Shown here piece by piece: positions 51,240-63,969 of a DNA stretch of 64,000 nt. The notes beneath the pieces were generated by a model. That model saw nothing but the letters and a program-made list of their open reading frames with translations. It was not told where the DNA came from and did not search any database. The DNA comes from Ipomoea triloba (taxonomy: Eukaryota; Streptophyta; Magnoliopsida; Solanales; Convolvulaceae): positions 9,988,916 through 10,052,915 of the forward strand of contig NC_044917.1 in assembly GCF_003576645.1 (NCBI RefSeq). The letters are read 5' to 3'. The position numbers were made by a program, and so were the translations under genes. Within the stretch, counting starts at the first letter, position 1. Every line of letters begins with the position of its first letter.

Positions 51240-54200
51240 AAAAGACCATTAGGATTCCCAGATCTCTAAGCTATCAATCTCTGTAGTAATTTTGAGGAAA
51301 ACTCATCATGGCATTGCAAAAGACCCTTCACTGCAACCATAATTTCAATATACAAGCATTCCTCATCATAACTAAGCACAATTATTTACTAGTAAAGAAT
51401 GAAGAGAATGAACTATGGATACTCTCATACTCATTCTTGGTATATGGAAGAGAAAATTGCAAACCAGAAATCAAACACTTGACAAAAACCATATGCTATG
51501 TAGCCATATTCCTAGACAATTAAATGCCGGTTAAACAAATGTATCAAAACACCCCAGCCGCCATAAAGAACAAAAATAAAGAACAATTCACCTTATTTAC
51601 AAGGTGTGCCAAAATAACGCAATTAAATATATCAAAAATAAATGGAACAGATAATGATAGAACCCAAAGCCCCATCAAGAAGAATCAATAAGAATTCACA
51701 ATGTGTCAAAATACCCAAATTCACTACATTAAAAACAACTGGAAAGATTTATGATCAAGGAACACAAGACTCTCAAGAAGAATCCATAACAATTCACCTT
51801 AAAATACAACACAGTTTATCAGAAATTCAAAATAAAACAATTCAATCAAAGCATACAACCCTCCACAAAAGAAGAATCAATAACGACTCCCCTTAAATTG
51901 AAGCACACTGTCAAAATAACCCAATGCACTATACAAAAATCAAAGGAGCTCCAAAACCCACAAATAATTACACTGCGAATTAACAGAACCTTATAAATCA
52001 ATACTGCCACAGAGACAAAACCCATACACAATTAGGATGCCAGATCTGAGGTAAATCTCAGAGCAAGAATGTTTAGAAATTTTGAGAACTAATTATAGCA
52101 TTGAAAAGGACACTTCTGCATCAATAATTTCAATATCTAGCCATTCCTCATCATAACTAAGAACAATTATTTACTTAGTAATCAATGAGGAGACTGAACT
52201 ATGGATACTCTCATACTCAATCTTGGTAGATGGAATAGAAAAATTGCAAACCAAAAATCAGACAACTGACAAATACCATATGCATACATGGATTATATAT
52301 TATAAGCAATGATGAAGTTAAATGCCTTGAGTAATTGCTTGGTAGCATCCTACTGATATTTAATGAAGGTAAAACAAATTTACTACAAAGTATATTAAAA
52401 GGCGTAATTAATGATAAAAGCACCCAAGCCTCCATAAAGAAGAAAAATAAAGGCAATTCACCTTATTTATAGCACTGTGCCAAAATAACCCAATTTATAT
52501 TAAAAAAACAAATGGAATAAATAATGATCAAACTCAAAGCCCCATCAAGAAGAATGCACCTTAATTTACAGTGTCAAAATAACCAAATTCACTACATAAA
52601 AAACAACTGGAACAATTAATGATCAAAGCACATAAAAAAAAAAACAATTCAATATATATCCAAAAATGTAACAGTTACTGATCAGAGGACACAAGCCCTC
52701 AATAACGTATATATTGAAAGCAAAACACAAAGACAAAAAGATATACAATTGAATTTACCAACTATATTTAGTTAAGATAAACCCAAGAAAATAGATTCTT
52801 GAATTTAAAAGAACACTTAAATACAATGAACATTATTTCGAAACTAAAAAGAATACTTAAAAACGCTGAAAATCATTGAAAATCATACACAATTCACTTC
52901 ATTCACAGGAGTGTCAAAATAACCCAATTCAATACATCAAAAACAAATGGAACAAATAATAATAAAAAAACCCAAAGCCAAATAATTGAAAATCATACAC
53001 AATTCACTTCATTCACAGGAGTGTGTCAAAATAACCCAATGCAGTACATCAAAAACAAATGGAACAAATAATAATCAAAAAAACCCAAAACTTCATAAAG
53101 AATCAATAAGAATTCAACTTAAGTTACAGAATGTGTCAAAACAACCAAATTTACTACATCAAAAACAAATGGAAGAATTAATGACCGAAGCACATAGACC
53201 TCGATCAGGAAGAACCCATAACAATACCACAGCATAGTTCATCAAAATGAAATGATTCAATACATCCAAAAATGAAACATGTTCAAAGCACACAAGGCCC
53301 CACCAAACAGAATCTATACTGTTAAAACAACCTGATTCACTATATAAAAATAAATAAAGGAACTCCAAAATCCACAAAAAATTACTACAAATTAGCAATA
53401 CCCTATAAATCAATACTTCCACACAAACAAAATCCATACAGTAAAATATATACAATTGAAGTTACCAAACTATTTAGTGAAAGATAAACCCAAGAAAACA
53501 GAATCACGAATTCAAATTTCAATATAAAATTATCCAATAATCGTTACATTCCATTTGAACTAAAAGTAAAACATGAAAAGATGATAAATTTAAATTTAAA
53601 AAAAAAAACAAAACAAAACAAAAAACAACATAGTATACCTGAGAACAGTGAAAATCAATTATAAAACTAAACAGAATATACTTAGAAATACCTGAAAACC
53701 ATTTCAAAAATTCAAAGAACACTTTAAAAAGCTGAACATCATTCCAAAAACTATATTAATAAAAAACACTTTAAAATAACTAAAAAGAATAGCTTATGCT
53801 GAAACATCATTTCAAAAATAAAAAGAACACTTAAAACCAATTCACCTTATTTACTGAAGTGTGTCAAAATAACCATTCTAACATATCAAAAACAAATTGA
53901 TCAAATAATGATCAAATTACCCAAAGCTCATCAAGAAGAATCAATAAGAATAAAATTACACCTTAAAATACAATTACACCTTAATTTAAGGCAGAATGTG
54001 TCAAAACAACCAAATTCACTACATGAAAACAACTCAATTAATGATCAAAGTACACAAGTCTGGATCAAAATAGAACAACTCAGTATATATCCAAAAATGC
54101 GATCAAAATAAAACAACTCAGTATATATCCAAAAATGCAACACTTCACTGATCAAAGCACACAGCCCTCACCAAAAAGGATGAATAACGAATATATGGAA

Positions 54201-54360
54201 AGCACACGATCAAAATATAAACCCGATTCACTATATAAAATAAAAATAAAAACAAATGAACTCCAAAAGCCACAGATAATTACTAGGGAGTACAAAATTA
54301 TCAGAACCCTATAAATCAAAGGCAAATCCCATACACAGAAAGATATACAATTGAATTACA
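51240..54360. repeat. Block of diverged tandem duplications of about 0.8 kb
   Basis: The segment starting 'attttgaggaaaactcatcatggc' at 51287 returns at about 52078 in altered form; both contain ACTATGGATACTCTCATACT (51412 and 52198). Smaller shared words such as AAAACAAATGGAACAAATAA (52940, 53055), 'tcaagaagaatcaataagaa' and 'aaatagaaccctataaatcaata' recur through at least three units up to 54320. No coding exon; the 60-100-codon open frames here are unrelated between units. Confidence 0.65.
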
Positions 54361-54389
54361 AACAGTATATTAATAAAAGATAAATCCAA

Positions 54390-54521
54390 GAGCCAGTTAT
54401 TTGGCTCACTGCTCTCCCATCAACGGATGGGGTTTCATGTTTAACTTGGAGCCTTGAGGCTCCTTTTATAGAAGCCTCAAGGCTCCCATGCCACTTTTCC
54501 CACCGATGTGGGAAAAGTGGC
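54390..54521 (-). repeat. Cluster of four perfect hairpins with snRNA-type promoter motifs
   Basis: Stem-loops at 54390-54407 (GAGCCA/TGGCTC), 54416-54431 (CCCATC/GATGGG), 54448-54486 (14-bp stem GGAGCCTTGAGGCT) and 54490-54521 (14-bp stem GCCACTTTTCCCAC). The last two are related to stem-loops at 31874-31926 in the AP1M intron element. A 40-base T run follows at 54532-54571. Confidence 0.8.
54504..54513 (-). promoter_or_regulatory. USE-like motif (TCCCACATCG) of plant snRNA promoters
   Basis: An exact match on the minus strand to the upstream sequence element of plant U-snRNA genes. The TATA-like TATAAAAG at 54463-54470 lies 33 bp downstream, the spacing known for Pol II-transcribed plant snRNA genes (Pol III types are about 10 bp closer). 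A transcript would start near 54435 and run toward lower coordinates; I recognise no known snRNA there. Confidence 0.5.
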
Positions 54522-54527
54522 AAAACT

Positions 54528-54572
<45 letters not shown>

Positions 54573-54853
54573 ATAATCCTTTTGTTTTATTTTTATTTTA
54601 TTTCTTTTTGATTTTTTTTTTTGTTTTTGAAAACAACAAAATTGATTTGTTCATCCAAATATTATTTAAAATGTATTTTTTTTATTTTAATAGTTTTATA
54701 AATAAAATAAAATTAACCTCATCCTCCCGTCTTCGTCTCCGGCGATATCGACAACTTTTACATGTAAGCGTCGAGTCTGATCATTTAACCAATAAAAAGA
54801 TCGTAGGAAAGGATAAGCAAATTCAAATCTCCTTTCTGTTCTCAGGTGTAACA

Positions 54854-57800
54854 ATGGAAGCTCTTGGCCTTGGCCATGGACTCCCACCACTTTCTGTTCT
54901 CAGGAGCAGTCCTCCACAACAACAAAGATGGAATCTTCTAGGTTCAGCCAGTTGCCTCGCACCTTCATTAGCACCGTTGTCTCTCAAATCCGGAGTTTCA
55001 CTCGTCAAGGTCATTATCCAGTGTTGAGTTCAATTGGCATTTCAAGTGTGTGTTTAAGGTCTTTCTGAAACGGATGGTTTTCTCTTTTTGTAGTTTCAGT
55101 GCAGAAGTGGAATAAGAATGCAACAAGTGGAAGAAGAGTATGAGTTGAAGCAAATGAAAGATATGGCTGCCGCCAGAAAGAGATGGGATGCTTTGGTACA
55201 TTTTTTGTTTCCAATTCATTCGTAGTAAATTTCGGTTTGAAAGATCTAATGAGTCATCCATGGGAATGAGGATTTAACCTCCTTGACTTATACTGCTAGA
55301 CTACTAGGGTTTGGCATTTATTTGTTTATTACTCCGTATATTGTTTCCATTATTTCTTCCTCGGAGGATAAATATTCATGGTTCTTATATAGATCAGGGA
55401 GGGGAAGGTAAAGGTTCTCACTCCAAGGGAAGCTGGCTATGCAATTCAGCTCTCAAACAAAACTCTGCTTGATGTTCGCCCATCAATTGAACATGAAAAG
55501 GTCAGTGGAACTTCTCTTGAAAACTTGTTCACACCCATTTTTGTGATAATGCATCATGTGATTATGGAAATTGCAGAATTCCTAATAATTGTTTTCTCTT
55601 CTCATTACTCCAGAGTTTTATTGAAAAAAAAAAAAGGAATAGTACATTTCTCAGCATAATTTTGAAAAATTGCTGCTAAATTCTCTTAACATCTTTCCCA
55701 TAATAGGGAGGGATATCCCACATTTATCCTAGATAAATTAATTGAGTCATCCAAAATTTAGAGTGTGAAGTGAAAGGAGATCCATTTTTGAGGGGAATTC
55801 ATATTACTATGCATCAAACAATTAGAATAGCTTATGGCTGTCTTGGTTGGACTTAAAAAATGAAGTAAACAGGCTCTGTTTAGGAAAAACCTAATCAGTA
55901 GTATATTAATTGGCATATTGATGATTGTACCATACCTGATATATACATAACTAATTCTTATATTTTTAAATTGAAAGAGATCATCTTTGTCAAATGAGTG
56001 TATCTCAAATTTTTAATAAATACGTACTTTGTAAAAGGTATGAAATGAATTGAGAAAAGGAAGTCATAACAAAAAGAAATGGACATAATAAAGTGAGGCT
56101 GTGAGGGTAATAGTAATCACTCTGCCATTTACCATAGGCCTTACAAAATTGTTCACTTTAGAAGGGTAAACCTATGAGTACTCTTGGGGTACTAATCGTC
56201 TAATCTGGTATGGAAAGCCAAGAGAGGTCTAGAGGCAAACATCCCCTAACTGCGTAACACTGAAGTATACCTCAGGAAATGTAGGGAGGTCTTTGGGGTA
56301 TAAAAATTCAAAAGAATGGTCTTTCTAGTTTCTACCTTTTGAATTATGCAGAAAAATAAAATTCCATAGGATTTCCAGTAAGATGATAGAGTAAAACAAT
56401 GAAGAAGATTTGAGTAGATATGCAAGCCTACAACTGAAATTAAGAATGGATGGACTCCACAATTCAGTAGTCCATCTTAACCTCTTGCAAGAGAAATACT
56501 TCAGCATACCCAATTTTGCTCCATGCTTTTTCTTTGAACAATAAAAAAGCCGTCTGCTAACTGAACATTTTCTTCTTACTTTAGGTCACCTCTGCAAATA
56601 AATCACAGAATGAGGTCTCAACTGTTTGCATGCTTTTCTCTAACTCTGTTCCTCTATGTGACTATGTCTGTAGCTGTTTGTTGAATTATCTGTACTTTAG
56701 AGTTGTATGTGTGCTCTTATCCTATTACTGCTCCAGTAGTTCTGTGCTTCTTTTCAGACCTCTGTTTAAATCATTGTTTACATCAAAAGAGTTCTATCCA
56801 TATAAAATGAAGTAGAAAAATGTAAAAATGGTAAAACAACCCTAGTTTTTCAGTTCTCACCTTCTGTCATCATGCCATCTTCCAAATTGTCATTTTCTAA
56901 CTACTATTTGCAGGCACGGGTGAAAGGCTCAACCTGGATTCCAATTTTTGAGGTTGATACTAGATTAGATCCTGGTACACTTTCCATGAAGGTTACAAAT
57001 TTTATGATGGGTATGATTCTTTTTATATTACTAAAATTTGAGGCTTACTATGTTACTGACTACAATTTTTATTGTAATTGGAAATCTTGGACCCAAATGA
57101 TGGGATAATGCTTAAGTTGAATTATCTACCAAAATGAATTTTGAATTAACATGAAAGTTTGCTCCAATTTCTTTCACAAAATTAATCTCATATATTTATA
57201 TTTACTTTTACATAATTATGCATGCTAGCTATCTTACACGAAAATAGCTTGTTTTAAATTCCTTGAGATTGTTTTGGCTCCTTAATTCAGTAATTCTTCT
57301 ACTTTGTAGGAGGGTGGTGGAGTGGTGTGCCTACCTTGTCCTATAATAGGTCATATAGAAACTACCTTATCCTCGAATTAATGTGAAAAATTTTCACTGT
57401 GTATGTTTCATTGAATGTTTACATTTTTACAGTCAATTCTTATCAAAAGTCCAGGAACAATTCCCAAAAGATGCAGATCTTATCGTGGCGTGCCAAAAAG
57501 GATTGAGGTGTGTTTTTATTTCCTATTGTTGGATTATATTTTTTCCTTTTCATGTCACCAGTGTAACTACTTATTTTTTTGTTCGTTCACTAAGTCTTTT
57601 CATGTCACATAACATATTGTAATTGTGAGAATCTTTTTTCTCATCTTTTTTACTTTATTTTAATTTTTATTTTATAATAATCTTTTGTCTTAGGTGAGTA
57701 CTCTGCCCAGTTGGTCCTATCATTAGGCAAAGTAAAAACAAGGGCCCTTATATATAAAATAGTCAGCGAATCATATATATATAGTTCAAAAGATTGTATT

Positions 57801-59260
57801 GGTTAATTGAAAAAAATTAAAGAGATTCTTTAAATTCATGAGTTTGAATTTTTGCCAAACGTATAAATTTTTTTAAAAAACTTTATTAAAAAAAGCCCTC
57901 TTGGGCTAGCCTTGGACAGTTCGACTAGTGCCCCTTCAAGTGTTGGGCCTCTATATGCAGTTTAATTATAGACTTATTCAATGTTCTCCATATATATGTA
58001 TTAATTGAATTACTTTTTCAAAGGGTTGTTATGGTTAAGTGGAAGTAATATTAAATAACAAATTTAAGGTCATGGGTTTGAATCTTTGCTTATGTCCTTG
58101 CATGTGCATTGCCATCCATACAAACCAGTTATTTTTTGCTAATTCTATGTAAATAAAGTTGTAGATGAAAAACTATCATCTTAGTAATTAAATTGTGGTA
58201 GAAGTGTGTTAGAAATGTGGGTTTACCATAATAGTAGAAGAGAAGGGGAAAGTGTAGATTAGGTACTTGTAAGTTTTTACTTATAAATCGGTCCTTTTGG
58301 AAACAATCAGTCTCACCCTTTTTGTGAAGAGAGACAGTGATTTAGGAAAAAAAAAAAAAACTACTAAAAGTATAGCCTTGTGTGTATGTAAAGGGCATTT
58401 TTGTTATTATGATAATAATAGTAATATATAGGAGTAATGGGGATAGATAAGGATAAATTCTATTTCTTGCTGATGCCTATTCCATCAGGCAGGTCTCTTG
58501 CGGCTTGTGAGTTACTGTACAATGCTGGTTACAGAAACCTCTTCTGGGTTCAAGGGGGTTTGGAGAATGCTGAAGAAGAGGTCAAAGTGCCATCTTGAGA
58601 GTCTTAATATTTCTTTGTCCAGCATTCCACTGCTGCTCTATTATTAGATTATGAATTAATTGAAATGTTTGTTCTTGTTTGTAATAGGATCTTGAAAGAG
58701 AAGGTCCTCAGCCATTTAAGTTTGCAGGAATTGGTGGGCTTTCAGAGTTCCTTGGGTAATTACAGTCATGCCTGATGCTTTCATGTAGACACTGTTAAAG
58801 CAGCCCAGACTAATTTTTTGTGCATGCGTGTAGAGAAATGAGAAATCAGTCTCATATACTACGAATTTCGAAGAAACAAAACTTTTTGATGGTCACTTAA
58901 TATTTCCTTTTTTGGATATTCCCTGTTGGTCTCTTCATATACTATGAACTTTGCTTGAAAATTGTTGTGCCTTTGGACGGGTGACTCAATATATTCTTTT
59001 TTAAATACTTTCAGTTGGACTGACCAACAACGAGTTGCAGCTGCTAAGGAGGGTTGGGGTTACCGATTAGTCTTCTCTGCCCGCTTGGTACTGCTTCTTT
59101 CAGTTAGTTTTAAATGAAATGTACTACTCTGTACATAGTAATCCAGATTCTAGTGAGCTAGTATTTTGTTTCATAGGTTGGAGTCTTTCTTGCTGCTGAT
59201 GCACTGTTTATTGGAGCACAAAGAGTGGGCCAATACATTCAAGATTTAAGGTCTCATTAA
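54854..59260 (+). CDS. STR11: Rhodanese-like domain protein 11, chloroplastic type (10 exons, 296 aa)
   Basis: Single-domain rhodanese/sulfurtransferase-fold protein; function in plants is largely unknown and targeting is to plastids. Exons: 54854-55009, 55094-55195, 55393-55500, 56914-57010, 57310-57349, 57433-57507, 58493-58580, 58688-58755, 59015-59087, 59177-59260; GT/AG introns, 891 nt in frame. Residues 1 to about 60 are rich in Ser/Leu/Pro with few acids, like a transit peptide. The domain includes LTPREAGYAIQLSNKTLLDV (about 95-114), GGWWSGVPTLSYN and LIVACQKGLRSLAACELLYN, with the active-site Cys188. LFWVQGGLENAEEE and LGWTDQQRVAAAKEGWGYRL follow, and a hydrophobic helix at about 262-284 suggests membrane attachment. 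Order and length match Arabidopsis STR11 (about 292 aa). The first intron's acceptor may be 55094 or 55100 (two-codon difference); its donor context GTCATT is weak. Confidence 0.93.
58028..58110 (+). mobile_element. SINE-like tRNA-derived head in STR11 intron 6
   Basis: GTTATGGTTAAGTGGAAG (A-box-like) and GGTCATGGGTTTGAATCTTT (B-box-like) are spaced as in a tRNA-derived element. A weaker relative lies about 230 bp upstream (57795-57855). No tail resolved. Confidence 0.45.
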
Positions 59261-59751
59261 GCAGTGTTGCCTTTGTTTATTGTCTTGAAGCAAGTAGGCC
59301 GGTATCATTAAAATTTAAGGTATCAGTGAGGATCCTTGCGCCATTCTAGATACTTACCAATGAAGCACAAAAGAAATGGCATTTTCTCAAGTTCCTCTGT
59401 TGAGACTGAAATGAAGAAGGCACTTTACTTTTGAAAACCCAGACAGAAATGTATAGGACTTCTCTCTGCATCCAAAACCTTTATTTGCTGAATTCCTTTG
59501 TGAAATGAGTGTAGATGATTTTTATTTTTATTTTTCCTTCCAAAGACAGCATGTCATGATTTCCACATCTAACTTACTGTTTTCATTGTCCTTGTTTCTT
59601 TGAATTTGTTTATTGTACTTCTACTAGCTAACTTTCCTCTATGTTAATGTCTCCACTAAACGTCAATACATAGTTTTACTTCTGAATTCTGATTGAGGTA
59701 ACATATTCATGTTTCTTTTGGAAGGTTGCTTATTCCTTAAACCTTTTCCTT

Positions 59752-59822
<71 letters not shown>

Positions 59823-59825
59823 GTA
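59752..59825. repeat. (TA)n tract with regular TGTATA interruptions
   Basis: Blocks of TATATATATATATG repeat with a period of about 20 bp just downstream of STR11. An open frame over it is an artefact of the repeat. Confidence 0.8.
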
Positions 59826-60317
59826 TACATTTGTTGAAGTTTAACAGTTGTTTTGATGTTATGATGAAGAATGGGTATCTTCTTTTGCAGATGGTCAGCT
59901 TACTCGATCATTCCCCGCCTCGCTTTTTTATGTTTAACATACTTCACTATAGCAACTATAATTCAACCACTTAGATTGATGAATTTATATACTCTGTGGC
60001 TAGTATATATGTATACCCACCCCCATGATTGACTGTGTAAAGGTTGTTCATGCTTCTTTTGTTATAAAGTCTACTACTTTGTTGGTACAACACACAAATT
60101 TTTGGCATCATTACCTGTGATGAAACACCTTAACATTTTCCCCATACCATATTATATTTATCTCTTGTATATATGAGGTGAGATATCTTGGCAAGAGCTC
60201 GGTATCAGTGTCTGTTATATGATCAAATGATCATTAATTAATGCTGTGTCAGTATGTAACACCTGATTTCTTAAAATTCTTGGTCAGAAACAATTCAATA
60301 AAGATTTTCTTTTGATG

Positions 60318-60797
60318 CTAAGATTTTCTCTTTTTATTTCCTATTGTATGAAAAGCTAGAAGAAGTTTGACTTGCTTGCTCATTTCTGAGCTTATCACTT
60401 GATGAGGAAAGTATGGTGCAAAACTTGTCATGTCCAGGTCTATAGCTTCAACACCAGGAGGCAGATTCGAATCAAAGCTGAATGAAGTTGAGCAAGAGCA
60501 AATTCTGCAGTTGCCATAACTAACACAATGGTAGACAACTTGGTACCAACTCAATATCGTGCTCCTTGATGCTATTGTTTCTGTCCATGAATCTCTCTTG
60601 TTCAAATTCCTTTGTTTTCCCAGGTTTCTTGGTTACTTCCTATTGTCATGGTATTAATGAAAATCCTATTTTCGCAGGAATTATGTACTTGTTGATGGTA
60701 TCCTCTTCCCCGGACTGGCTTGTGGCTTGGTACGGGTACTGGTGTAGGAGGGTGGAACCAAAGGACTTCTTTGATAATCAATTTCAAGAACTGCAAC
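60318..60797 (-). pseudogene. Cytochrome P450 (CYP71-clan-like) C-terminal relic
   Basis: On the minus strand: LQFLKLIIKEVLWFHPPTPV (K-helix; the ExxR motif reads EVLW, so the Arg is lost), RIFINTMTIGSNQETWEN, then after a frameshift EFEQERF and IKEHDIELVP (PERF/meander region), then in another frame VLVMATAEFALAQLHS (the L-helix) and, shifted again, LPPGVEAIDLDMT. The heme-binding loop FGxGxRxCxG should lie between ELVP and VLVMATAE and is missing, so no heme cysteine is left. The order is that of plant A-type P450s; the relic is clearly dead. Confidence 0.82.
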
Positions 60798-61225
60798 TTT
60801 GGTAAGTTACTGAAACAACTGCTTGTTCACCAACAATACTTGACAATATTTTGAAAATGAATAATTCCGCTGTGCAAACTTAGTTTTGACAAAATTCTTT
60901 TAAGACTATTTAGTTAAGCCTTAAACATAACTTTTAAGGAAGCGTGGAAATTTAACATACTTAGTCAAAGCTCTTTAAAATCGTTGAGACTACGTTTTTA
61001 TTAAAATTTTCAAAATGTCTATTCACCCCTCTAGACTTTTTTTCCAACTTAACCAGGACCACCATAACTATTAATCACATGCCAATTTTCTAATATTTGC
61101 AACTTTATTTTTTTTAAAGCTTTATGGGGTGAGAATGTCGGACATTTTTACTTGTGTGTGTTGAAAATATATAGAAGGGATACACCAACAGTTTAGAGAC
61201 TATGAAACCAAACATCACCATATTA

Positions 61226-61438
61226 TTTTTTTTTGGATTAACGAGGTAAACCCCACTCCTCACTGTGTGAGTATGTGAGTAAACCCTCATCCTGTGACCC
61301 TAGCCGGCAAAGGACCACAAGGAGGTAAATTAGCTTAGGTTACCCATAGTTGACCGGCTCAAACCCAAAGGTTTGAGGTTCGAACCCACGACCTCTCAGC
61401 TGCAGGTGTAACTTTCTTACCAAAGGGTAGCCTCACCG
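61226..61438 (-). mobile_element. SINE-like element with poly(A), minus strand
   Basis: In reverse it reads GTGAGGCTACCCTTTGGTAA, then GAGAGGTCGTGGGTTCGAAC (B-box-like), a body with TTGAGCCGGTCAACTATGGG, and ends in AATCC plus A's (T's at 61226-61234). The layout is that of a tRNA-derived SINE, in a family separate from 6140 and 41735. Confidence 0.6.
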
Positions 61439-61856
61439 TATTATTGATAGTGTTGGATGTGTACATGATTCGAGAATTAGAGCTTGCAAAGTATTATTTA
61501 GGTGGGAAATGAGAGAGAATATCCATTCCTTAGAGTTGATAGAGAATATGTGAGAGATTGTCCAATGAGAGAAGAATGATTTAATGATCTTCCATGGTAG
61601 GGGAAAGATGTTTAAGATGTATTGTATATAAAATTGTTTTCACAGTATACCACTTTGAGATATATGTCTTGCAATTCTTGCCTCGTAGATATCTTTGTTT
61701 TTTTTTTTTTTTGAGAACGAAATTCAATATTTAAAGTTTTCTTCTCATAATTGGATTATTCACTCAGCAATCCTTGTCAACTTTAAACTTGTTCTTGATG
61801 GGTCGAACATTCATGAGTTAGATGTTTGGCCCAATAGACCCCATGAGATGTCAATT

Positions 61857-62727
61857 TATATCATGGACTAGGTCCATATCATGGTTGAAAAAATTGGTAG
61901 GTACTCCTCAGACGGTCAGGGAGCGCCTAAGACACCTAACCGGAGATTAATCGGCGCCTAGGCGCTCATGTATTTTTTATTTTTAAAAAATTTGTTAAAG
62001 TATTTTTAATTTTTTAAAGACTAAACTATATAATACTTTAATAGTTAATACTAAAATATTAAATATTAATCTAAAAAATATCTAGAGTTTGTACAATTTA
62101 GGGTTATTTCGCTCAAAACGATGTTGTTTTGAGTGAAACAACCCACTTAAAAAAAAAGAACAATAGTTAATCGGCCGACTAGGCGGGCTAGTCGGTGCCT
62201 AGGAGGTTAAGTCGGCGCCTAGGAGGTCTAGGCGCTCAGCGCCTAAGCAGCCTAGGCGATGCTTAGTCGGTCACCTAGCAGACCAGCTGCCTAGACCACC
62301 ATTTAAGGTGATACGCTAGGCGGTCGACTAGCGCCTAGTGCCTAGGCGGCGATTAATCGATGCCTAGGTAGGATTTTTGCAACACTGGTCCATATAACAT
62401 TATGAATCTTGGATCGAAACGACGATGTATATAATTCATACTCGTAAGGTACATAATTTTATAACACAAGACAGATACACATGTTATATATTTAATTATT
62501 TTTCAAATCTGATTTAGGTACATAATTTGTGTTCATAGGCACAGAATTTCACAACACAAGATGCAAAAATTCATAACATAAGACACAATTACTAATTTGT
62601 TTCAGGTATAAAATTCATACTCTTAAGGTACATAATTTCATAACACAAGACACAAAAACTTACAACATAAGACACATACATATGCACCAGGATCTACAGG
62701 GCACTGTGAACTCTGGTTCATCATATA
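61857..62727. mobile_element. MITE (second member), split by a nested hAT-type MITE
   Basis: The left end TATATCATGGACTAGGTCC and the right end in reverse, TATATGATGAACCAGAG then TTCACAGTGCCCTGTAGATC, match the MITE at 39388-41055. Interior repeats of GGTACATAATTTCATAACAC and related words. Removing the nested element leaves about 360 bp. A partial third member may end at about 62996 (GATTCACAATGC...GGTCCATGG). Confidence 0.65.
61880..62387. mobile_element. hAT-type MITE rich in CCTAGGCG words, 508 bp
   Basis: Ends CATGGTTGAAAAAATT and, reversed, CAGTGTTGCAAAAATC. The 8-bp GTCCATAT flanks both sides (61872-61879 and 62388-62395), the target duplication size of hAT elements. Subterminal regions repeat GCCTAGGCG/CGCCTAGG in both orientations, possible transposase-binding sites. 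No transposase. Confidence 0.8.
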
Positions 62728-63969
62728 AGGATTGACACGAGAACCTCTTTCTCGACCAGGATGAGGTTGGGATAAATACAAGGATGGTTGGTTGTGCTCG
62801 GGAAATGAACCCTATGGTATCCTATACAAATACCGAGCACATGCCTACATATATGAGAGAACCTGAGAGGGTATTTCCTATTAGGTACATAATTTTTTAA
62901 TTAAATGTACAAAATATGTTAACCGCAATTACATAATCTAAATATTGTTTTAGATCAAGATTCACAATGCAAAATGAACATTGGTCCATGGTATGGTTCC
63001 AAGTACGAAGGGAAAGAAGATCAGAGTAGATTGTCAAAGTCTAACGAAGGAGATTTTAGACATTGGAGCACAGTGTAATGAAGCCATTTTCTAGTCATAT
63101 TTACATCACATCATCACTATTATTGTTGCATAAAAGTTGGAATATTTAATTAGTAATCATTTAAAAAGATTTGTACCTAAAGTTTTGATATTCTAATTCG
63201 TCACCTTTTAAATATTTCTAGCATTTCAATTCTCTGTCTGAACTTAGACTCAACAAGAATTTGTCCTACGAAAGTAAAACTTCATCAAGATTCTATGACT
63301 CTTTCATTGTCACTAAGACTAGGCTTCATTAGCCATTTGAAAGAATCTTAAAGATATTAAAACCTTGCGTAGGTTTGTTTTAGTGACGAACTTATTCCTT
63401 TATTCCTCTTCAAAATGTCAAAGTTTAGAATAGATTTGCTCCATTTTCTGGAGATCAGTACAATTCTCTATTTTTTTTAGTAATATTAACTCTTTTATAG
63501 TATCTGTCCATATATACAGTACAAAGATTTAATACCCCATTAGAGTTTGAATCTGTGACTTCCCATTTGAGAGAGTTGTACAAAAGTTGATTATACCCAA
63601 TGATTGTCAAATTAGTCTAAAAATATTTATTCAAATATAATAATTTAAAAATCATGAAAATTTTAATGCCTGTCTTTTTCTTTTTTTTTTTTAATTTTTA
63701 AATGTCTACATATACTGAATTAAAATTAATAATTTAAATGGAATTTTTTTAATGCATTTTCCCCAACTTTTTCTCTGTATTCGTAAGGCATTATGGAGCA
63801 TAGTATATTCTTCGAGAAAAAAAAAATAGTTTTATATACATAGGGTCGGCATTTGGAATTTGTCTTAGTTTGAAGGCTAAATAAAAAAGAAAATTAATTA
63901 ATTTGTTTTGGTATATTTATCGTATCGAAACTGAATCAATTGTTCTGTTTTAATTTATTTGATCCAAAA

